The position numbers and the translations under genes are program-made. Source: Planctomycetota bacterium (GTDB taxonomy: Bacteria; Planctomycetota; B15-G4). Taken from it: a stretch of DNA of 64,000 nt. The notes below the pieces were generated by a model that saw nothing but the letters and a program-made list of their open reading frames with translations, was not told where the DNA came from and made no database searches. Positions 59,023 through 64,000 of this stretch are shown one piece after another (position 1 is the first letter of the stretch; each line of letters starts with the position of its first letter). Location: assembly GCA_003644265.1 (NCBI GenBank), contig QNBX01000004.1, forward strand, positions 1-64,000. Reading direction: 5' to 3'.

Positions 59023-60350
59023 TCGGCGAGCCTCGCGGAGATCGACGCCGGCAGCGTCTCGAGCGGCACGCGCTCCTGGGTCATGGCGTCGCGCTCACGC
59101 AGGGTGACCGTGCCGTCCTCGCGCGTCTGGCCGTCGATGGTGACGCACCAGGGCGTGCCGATCTCGTCGTGCCGCCGGTAGCGCTTGCCGATGGAGCCGG
59201 CCTGGTCGTACTCGGTGGCGATGCCGCGACCCAGGAACTGCTGCTCGAGCTGCTTGGCCAGCTCGGGCATGCCGTCCTTCTTGACCAGCGGCAGCACGGC
59301 CACCTTGATCGGCGCCAGGCGCGGGTGCAGGTGCAGCACCTTGCGCAGCTCACCGTCGACCTCCTCTTCGTCGTATGCGTCGGCCAGGAACACCAGCATG
59401 GCGCGGTCGACGCCGGCGGCGGGCTCGATCACCCAGGGCACGTAGCGCTCGCGGGTCTGGCCGTCGAAGTACTCGAGCGTGCGACCGGACTTCTCGGAGT
59501 GTCGCTTGAGGTCGAAGTCGGAGCGACAGGCCACGCCCTCCAGCTCCTTCCAGCCGATGGGCAGCTTGTATTCGATGTCGGCGGTGGCCTTGGCGTAGTG
59601 CGCCAGCTCGTCGCCCTCGTGATCGCGGTAGCGCAGGTTCTCGGCGCTCACACCCAGGTCGAGGTACCACTGCATGCGCGCCTCGCGCCAGTAGGCGTAC
59701 CACTGCTCCCAGTCGTCGGGCGGCACGAAGTACTCCATCTCCATCTGCTCGAACTCGCGCGTGCGGAAGATGAAGTTGCCGGGCGTGATCTCGTTGCGGA
59801 ACGACTTGCCCACCTGGGCGATGCCGAAGGGCGGCTTCTGCCGCGCGGTGGTCATGACGTTCAGGAAGTTGGTGAAGATGCCCTGGGCCGTCTCGGGCCG
59901 CAGCCAGGCCACGCTGGCGTCGCCCTCCACCGGACCCACGTGGGTCTCGAACATGAGGTTGAACGAGCGCGGCTCGGTGAACTGCGCCCGGCAGTCGTCG
60001 TTGATGGGCGCGTCGTGGCGCATGGAGCAGGTGGCGCCATCGAGGTCGTCCGCGCGGAAGCGGGCCTTGCACTTGCGGCAGTCGATCATGGGGTCGGAGA
60101 AACCGTCCACGTGACCGGAGGCGCGCCAGACATCGGGGTGCTGCAAGATGGCCGAATCGAGACCCACCACGTCACGGCGCGTGCTCACCATGGAGCGCCA
60201 CCAGGCGTCCTTGACGTTGCGCTTCAGCTCCACGCCCAGCGGGCCGTAGTCCCAACAGGAGCCCAGCCCTCCGTAGATCTCGCTGGCCGGGAACACGAAA
60301 CCCCGCCGCTTGGCGAGATTGACGATCTGGTCGAGGCTGGTGGCGGGCAA
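59019..60350 (-). CDS. glyS: Glycyl-tRNA synthetase, single-chain (alpha2) type
   Basis: Charges tRNA-Gly with glycine. At 443 residues it is the short, archaeal/eukaryote-like homodimeric type, used also by Actinobacteria, Thermus and Planctomycetota, and unlike the GlyQ/GlyS tetramer of E. coli. Seen: VNLAKRRGFVFPASEIYGGL at the N-terminus, a Cys pair in DCRKCKARF, motif 2 in FRNEITPGNFIFRTREFEQM near residue 190, WVIEPAAGVDRAMLVFL near 310 for motif 3, and an anticodon-binding domain from about 345 (IKVAVLPLVKKDGMPELAKQ). TTG start with GGAG nine bases upstream. Coupled by GTGA to ptsI. Confidence 0.95.
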   Translation of the reverse strand: MPATSLDQIVNLAKRRGFVFPASEIYGGLGSCWDYGPLGVELKRNVKDAWWRSMVSTRRDVVGLDSAILQHPDVWRASGHVDGFSDPMIDCRKCKARFRADDLDGATCSMRHDAPINDDCRAQFTEPRSFNLMFETHVGPVEGDASVAWLRPETAQGIFTNFLNVMTTARQKPPFGIAQVGKSFRNEITPGNFIFRTREFEQMEMEYFVPPDDWEQWYAYWREARMQWYLDLGVSAENLRYRDHEGDELAHYAKATADIEYKLPIGWKELEGVACRSDFDLKRHSEKSGRTLEYFDGQTRERYVPWVIEPAAGVDRAMLVFLADAYDEEEVDGELRKVLHLHPRLAPIKVAVLPLVKKDGMPELAKQLEQQFLGRGIATEYDQAGSIGKRYRRHDEIGTPWCVTIDGQTREDGTVTLRERDAMTQERVPLETLPASISARLAE

Positions 60351-60731
60351 GGGAGCCTGCTCCGGTCAGGGGCGAACGTCGCATTCTCGCGGGAGGGCGC
60401 CGGCCGATCAAGACGAGCACCGAGCGACCGCTAGTAGAGCTGGGACAGCGACACGCGCAGCTTGAACTCCCCTCATCGAGGGTCCAGAATCAGTGCATAG
60501 GAGGTGCAGGTGGCTCAAGAGGTGGACACGCGCAGGCCCACCGAACCGGCGCCGGGCCGAGCCGCGGCCTGCGCACCGAGCGCCGACTGCTCCCCTGGCT
60601 CCATCCAGACCCCCGTCTGGTCTCAGTCTGAGCGCATCCTGAGCCGATGTCTGACCATCAGCCAGCCTCTGCCTGGCCCCCATCGATCGCCTGCCTGACC
60701 ATTTCGAAGAAAACAAATGAGGAGTCGCGCC
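60351..60731. other. Divergent intergenic region of 381 bp
   Basis: Separates glyS (minus) from a lipoprotein gene (plus). Just outside glyS is a GGAGC-AG-GCTCC hairpin that includes the glyS ribosome-binding site. A perfect AGGAGG stands at 60499-60504 before a short frame (60510-60698). A relatively A-rich stretch with GAGGAG precedes the lipoprotein start at 60732. A T-box is conceivable upstream of a glycyl-tRNA synthetase, but I see no T-box consensus. Confidence 0.6.
60510..60698 (+). CDS. Possible small protein behind a perfect Shine-Dalgarno site
   Basis: A 62-codon frame starting at GTG 60510, five bases after AGGAGG. The product (VAQEVDTRRPTEPAPGRAAA at the start, then Pro/Ser/Cys-rich) has no helix pattern, no membrane segment and no recognised family. 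The ribosome-binding site is the only real support. It may be a leader peptide for the lipoprotein gene that starts 33 bases later, or chance. Confidence 0.22.
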   Translation: MAQEVDTRRPTEPAPGRAAACAPSADCSPGSIQTPVWSQSERILSRCLTISQPLPGPHRSPA

Positions 60732-61691
60732 ATGTCGTCGCCGACCCGCTGGACCCTGATCGCCCTGCTCGTCGTGAGCGCCGCCGCCTGCGGCACCACT
60801 CGCACCGGCGAGGCCGTGGACAACGAGCTCGACGCGGCCATGGCGTACTTCAAGACGCGCCTCAACCAGGACGACGCCATGGAGGCGTACTACATCTACG
60901 AGGCCATGAAGTCGGTCGACCCCGACTACCCCGGGCTCGAGGCCTCGGCCCAGGCCTTTCGCGACGACAACATCGACATCGTGGAGTACTTCGACCGCGG
61001 CTGGCTGGGCAGCAACTTCTCGCTGCGCATGCCCACGGACCGCGGCATCGGTCCGGAGAATGAGCAGACCGGACTGGGCAGCAAGTTGGGCTGGTACCTG
61101 CCCGATCGCCTGCTCGACATCTTGGATCTGGTCTCGTTTGACGTGCACTTCGGGCTGGGAGCCTACGTGGACGTCCACGCCACGCGCATCGTCAAGGCCG
61201 ATTTGGGCGTGCGCAACGTGGCCGGCGTTGGCTGGCACAACCACCGCTCGCTCGGCATCCTGAACCAGGCCGACGCCACCGCCGGCTTCATGCCCTTCGG
61301 CACGCGGGCCTATACGGCCACCCAGGCCGGCACCTCCGGCGTGCAGACCGGCTCATGGAGCTTGGCCGGCATGCACGAGCCCACCGACGACCTGTACAAG
61401 GAGTTCGTCGATTACTGGGCCGCCGGCGCCAGCGCCACGGCGGGCATCGTCGGGGTCAGCGTGGACCTGCACCCCATCGAGGCCTTCGACATGCTGGCGG
61501 GCTGGGCCCTGTTCGACCCGGCCAACGATGACTTTGGCCGCACGCGAGGCAACCGCCTGACGGACTCCGAGCGCGGCATCATCAAGACCCTGGGCCAGAT
61601 CCGCCGCAGCGCGGACGAGATGATCGCCTACGACAACTTCAAGGCGGCCCAGGAGGAGATCGCCGTGGAGAACGTCGAGATCGAGGACTGA
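60732..61691 (+). CDS. Lipoprotein of unknown function
   Basis: A 319-residue protein. ATG 60732 has GAGGAG just upstream and starts a lipoprotein signal (TLIALLVVSAAACGTT, Cys near residue 20). A helical stretch follows (ELDAAMAYFKTRLNQDDAME, with a TPR-like feel) to about residue 70. Then comes a Gly-rich beta region with LGAYVDVHATRIVKADLGVR and AGVGWHNHRSLGILNQAD, resembling outer-membrane or YfaZ-like beta proteins. It ends in a charged helix (IRRSADEMIAYDNFKAAQEE). No known domain can be named firmly. Confidence 0.83.
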   Translation: MSSPTRWTLIALLVVSAAACGTTRTGEAVDNELDAAMAYFKTRLNQDDAMEAYYIYEAMKSVDPDYPGLEASAQAFRDDNIDIVEYFDRGWLGSNFSLRMPTDRGIGPENEQTGLGSKLGWYLPDRLLDILDLVSFDVHFGLGAYVDVHATRIVKADLGVRNVAGVGWHNHRSLGILNQADATAGFMPFGTRAYTATQAGTSGVQTGSWSLAGMHEPTDDLYKEFVDYWAAGASATAGIVGVSVDLHPIEAFDMLAGWALFDPANDDFGRTRGNRLTDSERGIIKTLGQIRRSADEMIAYDNFKAAQEEIAVENVEIED

Positions 61692-61734
61692 AGCCAGCCG
61701 GGCACACCCACGGGACCGCGGGCGGCGCGGTCGT

Positions 61735-61740
61735 TATCAT
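61735..61740 (+). promoter_or_regulatory. Candidate -10 box (TATCAT) of a leaderless mqnC transcript
   Basis: CGTTATCAT is followed by CCGGGC and then the ATG of mqnC at 61747. The spacing is six bases, as at 20049 and at pabB. No Shine-Dalgarno site is present. Confidence 0.5.
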
Positions 61741-61746
61741 CCGGGC

Positions 61747-62940
61747 ATGCCCAGCTTCTGCGACGTCTCCCAAAAAGTGCAGGCCGGGGAGCGCCTCGAC
61801 CCCGAGGACGCCCTGCTGCTCCTGGCCCACCCTGACCTGCCGGCCCTCGGCCGCCTGGCCGATCTTGTGCGCCGCCGTCTGCACCCCGACGGCGAGGTCA
61901 CGTACATCGTCGACCGCAACGTCAACTACACCAACGTCTGCGTCACGCTGTGCAAGTTCTGCGCCTTCTACCGGCGCCCGGGTGACCCCGAGGGCTACGA
62001 CCACCCGGCCGAGGTGATCTACGACAAGATCCGCGAGACGCGCGAGCTGGGTGGCACGCAGATCCTGCTGCAGGGCGGGCACAACCCCGACTACGACATC
62101 GAGCGCTACGAGGCGCTCTTCACGGGCATCAAGGAGCACGCGCCGATCCACATCCACGGGCTCTCGCCCTCCGAGATCCTGCACTGCTGCAAGGTCAGCA
62201 AACTGCCGCTCGAGACGGTGCTGGCGCGCATGCGCGCGGCGGGGCTCGACTCGGTGCCCGGCGGTGGCGGCGAGATCCTGGTGGACCGCGTGCGCAAGCT
62301 CATCTCGCCGCTCAAGACCATGAGCGACGAGTGGCTCGACGTGATGGAGGCCTGCCACGGCCAGGGCCTGCGCACCACCGCCACCATGATGTTCGGCCAC
62401 GTCGAGACCCACGCGGAGCGCATCGAGCACATGCGCCGGGTGCGCGAGCTGCAGGACCGCAGCGCCGGCTTCACGGCCTTCATCTCCTGGACCTTCCAGG
62501 CGCCCCACACGCAGATGCAGGACACGCCCATGTCCGGCGGCGCCGACTACCTGCGCACGGCCGCCGTGTCGCGCCTGTTCATCGACAACATCGAGAACTT
62601 CCAGGCCTCGTTCGTGACCCAGGGCATCGACATGGCCGGCGTCTCGCTGCACTACGGCATGAACGACCTCGGCTCGGTCATGATCGAAGAGAACGTGGTG
62701 TCGTCCGCCGGCTGCGAGTGCCTGGCCAACATCGACGAGATGGAGAAGCAGATCCGCGCGGCGGGCTTCACCCCGCGCAGGCGCAACATGTTCTACGACC
62801 GCGTGGACGAGCAGGGCGAGCTGCAGACCCGGCACCCCCACCCGGCCTGGGCCCAGCGCTCGCCCCATGGCGACCGCCGCCCGTGGGACAGCGCCGAGGA
62901 CAGCGCGCCCGCGCAGGCCAGCAGCGGAGCCCGGTCGTGA
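61747..62940 (+). CDS. mqnC: Cyclic dehypoxanthinyl futalosine synthase (radical SAM)
   Basis: Cyclises dehypoxanthine futalosine in the futalosine route to menaquinone. A 397-residue radical SAM enzyme. VDRNVNYTNVCVTLCKFCAF near residue 57-76 holds the Cys-x3-Cys-x2-Cys cluster motif, and YRRPGDPEGYD follows. ILLQGGHNPDYDIERYE near 108, HIHGLSPSEILH near 136 and SVPGGGGEILVDRVR near 172 agree with MqnC rather than CofG or CofH. The C-terminal tail is low complexity. Its stop overlaps the mqnE start by GTGA, so both pathway enzymes are made together. Confidence 0.93.
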   Translation: MPSFCDVSQKVQAGERLDPEDALLLLAHPDLPALGRLADLVRRRLHPDGEVTYIVDRNVNYTNVCVTLCKFCAFYRRPGDPEGYDHPAEVIYDKIRETRELGGTQILLQGGHNPDYDIERYEALFTGIKEHAPIHIHGLSPSEILHCCKVSKLPLETVLARMRAAGLDSVPGGGGEILVDRVRKLISPLKTMSDEWLDVMEACHGQGLRTTATMMFGHVETHAERIEHMRRVRELQDRSAGFTAFISWTFQAPHTQMQDTPMSGGADYLRTAAVSRLFIDNIENFQASFVTQGIDMAGVSLHYGMNDLGSVMIEENVVSSAGCECLANIDEMEKQIRAAGFTPRRRNMFYDRVDEQGELQTRHPHPAWAQRSPHGDRRPWDSAEDSAPAQASSGARS

Positions 62941-64000
62941 ACAGCCCCGCTGCAGTGGCCGCGCCGGTGATCCCCTCGGATCTGCCCGCTGAGCTGTCGC
63001 CCATCGCCGACAAGCTCGCCGCCGGCCAACGCCTCTGCATGGACGACGGGCGGATCCTGTTTGCCCACCCCGACCTGAACGCCGTGGGCGCGCTGGCCAA
63101 CGCCGCGCGCGAGGCCCGCCACGGCGGTCGCACCACGTTCATCGCCAACCGGCACCTGAACTACACCAACAAGTGCGCGTACCGCTGCATGTTCTGCGCC
63201 TTCCGGCGCGACGGCGACGAACCCGACACGGTGGTCATGCAGCCCGACTTCGTGCGCGCCAAGCTGCGCGCCGACTTCCCCGCCCACGTGCGCGAGGTGC
63301 ACGTGGTGGGCGGCATCAACCCCGACCTGCCCTTCGAGTACTACCCGCGCCTGCTGGCCACCATCCAGGACGAGCGCCCGGACCTGCACATCAAGGGCTT
63401 CACCATGATCGAGCTGGACCACATGGCCCAGATCGCCGAGCAGCCCGTGGAGTGGGTCATCGAGCAGCTGCGCGAGGCGGGACTGGCGAGCTGCCCCGGT
63501 GGCGGTGCCGAGGTCCTGAGCCCGCGTGTTCACAAGAAGCTCTACAACGGTAAGCTGCCCCCCGAGCGCTGGCTGGCCACCACCCGCAAGGTGCACGCCG
63601 CCGGCCTGCACACCAACGCCACCATGCTCTTCGGGCACATCGAGACCACCGACGAGCGCCTCGATCACATGCAGGCCATCCGGCAGCTGCAGGATGACAC
63701 CGGCGGCTTCCTGCAGTTCATCCCGCTGGTGTTCCACCCCGAGAACACGCCGCTGGAGCGCCTGGGCAAGACCACCGGTCTCGACGCCCTGCGCACCATC
63801 GCCGTGTCGCGCCTGATGCTCGACAACGTGCCCTACATCAAGTCGTACTGGGTCATGCTCGGCATCAAGATCGCGCAGCTGGCCCAGTGGTACGGCGCCG
63901 ACGACATCGACGGCACCGTGCTGGAGGAGCACATCACCCACGACGCCGGCGGCACCACGCCCCAGGGGCTGACCACCTCCGCCCTGGCCGACCTGATCCG
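62937..64000 (+). CDS. mqnE: Aminodeoxyfutalosine synthase (radical SAM), cut by window end
   Basis: Adds the adenosyl radical to 3-[(1-carboxyvinyl)oxy]benzoate to form 6-amino-6-deoxyfutalosine, an early step of the same pathway. 354 codons are visible and the frame is open at 64000. FIANRHLNYTNKCAYRCMFC near residues 67-86 carries Cys-x3-Cys-x2-Cys, followed by AFRRDGDEPD. HVVGGINPDLPFEYYPRLL near 122, SCPGGGAEVLSPRVHKKLY near 182 and FIPLVFHPENTPL near 260 fit MqnE. GTG start overlapping the mqnC stop. The last residues, if any, lie beyond the window. Confidence 0.92.
   Translation, partial: MNSPAAVAAPVIPSDLPAELSPIADKLAAGQRLCMDDGRILFAHPDLNAVGALANAAREARHGGRTTFIANRHLNYTNKCAYRCMFCAFRRDGDEPDTVVMQPDFVRAKLRADFPAHVREVHVVGGINPDLPFEYYPRLLATIQDERPDLHIKGFTMIELDHMAQIAEQPVEWVIEQLREAGLASCPGGGAEVLSPRVHKKLYNGKLPPERWLATTRKVHAAGLHTNATMLFGHIETTDERLDHMQAIRQLQDDTGGFLQFIPLVFHPENTPLERLGKTTGLDALRTIAVSRLMLDNVPYIKSYWVMLGIKIAQLAQWYGADDIDGTVLEEHITHDAGGTTPQGLTTSALADLI

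Noticed and set aside
60351..60731. T-box riboswitch upstream of glyS
   Set aside because: No T-box consensus or specifier loop could be found on the minus strand; only a small hairpin covering the ribosome-binding site is seen.

Overview
This is a GC-rich, gene-dense chromosomal window with no insertion sequence, prophage, plasmid gene or CRISPR array that I can see. Many lipoprotein signal peptides, an MlaA-type outer-membrane protein and long secreted proteins point to a diderm bacterium. The following fit Planctomycetota or a neighbouring deep-branching diderm lineage, though this is inference: sulfatase-fold proteins with a Thr-x-Pro-x-His nucleophile motif, an FG-GAP/ASPIC-UnbV protein, secreted esterases sharing a C-terminal beta module, a mitochondrial-type aconitase, a single-chain glycyl-tRNA synthetase and the futalosine menaquinone route.

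Layout. 0-6.3 kb: tRNA-Lys, a secreted TPR protein, aconitase, and an MlaA-hydrolase fusion lipoprotein. 6.5-12.7 kb (minus): three overlapping sulfatase-fold genes, the last with a wrecked active site, then tRNA-Leu. 13-19.9 kb: 2Fe-2S ferredoxin, a two-domain M16 peptidase-like lipoprotein, an ABC exporter pair, threonine aldolase. 20-27 kb: FG-GAP/ASPIC lipoprotein plus TPR lipoprotein, then two tandem secreted esterases. 27-30.3 kb: RluA-type pseudouridine synthase, a 43-codon rpmH, and a YgiQ-type radical SAM protein.

30.5-37.6 kb (plus) is the most interesting part: eight tightly packed genes, with a GlmL/MutL-type ASKHA ATPase, a soluble protein with a barrel-sandwich-like start, a DUF6754-type membrane protein and several small or polytopic membrane proteins. 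It looks like one membrane complex of unknown function. No B12-dependent mutase accompanies the ATPase here.

37.7-49.7 kb (minus): a PIG-L deacetylase coupled to a 1071-residue secreted protein, then a run read pabB, pabC, HEAT-like protein, DUF2062 protein, coiled-coil protein, polyprenyl synthase and dxs, which joins folate and isoprenoid precursor supply. 49.8-52.6 kb (plus): XerC/D recombinase and a CBS-domain ClC transporter. 52.7-60.4 kb: a tiny membrane protein, TPR lipoprotein, carboxypeptidase-regulatory-repeat protein, two small envelope proteins, PTS enzyme I and glycyl-tRNA synthetase. 60.7-64 kb: a lipoprotein, then mqnC and mqnE (cut by the window end). Polyprenyl diphosphate made through dxs and the polyprenyl synthase would feed the side chain of the menaquinone whose ring is made by MqnE/MqnC.

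Expression style: fifteen junctions have start and stop codons overlapping by one or four bases. Five genes have a TATAAT-like hexamer ending only 6-7 bases before the start codon, which suggests leaderless mRNAs. Two genes (the first sulfatase and the RluA-type gene) have no ATG/GTG/TTG at a sensible place.
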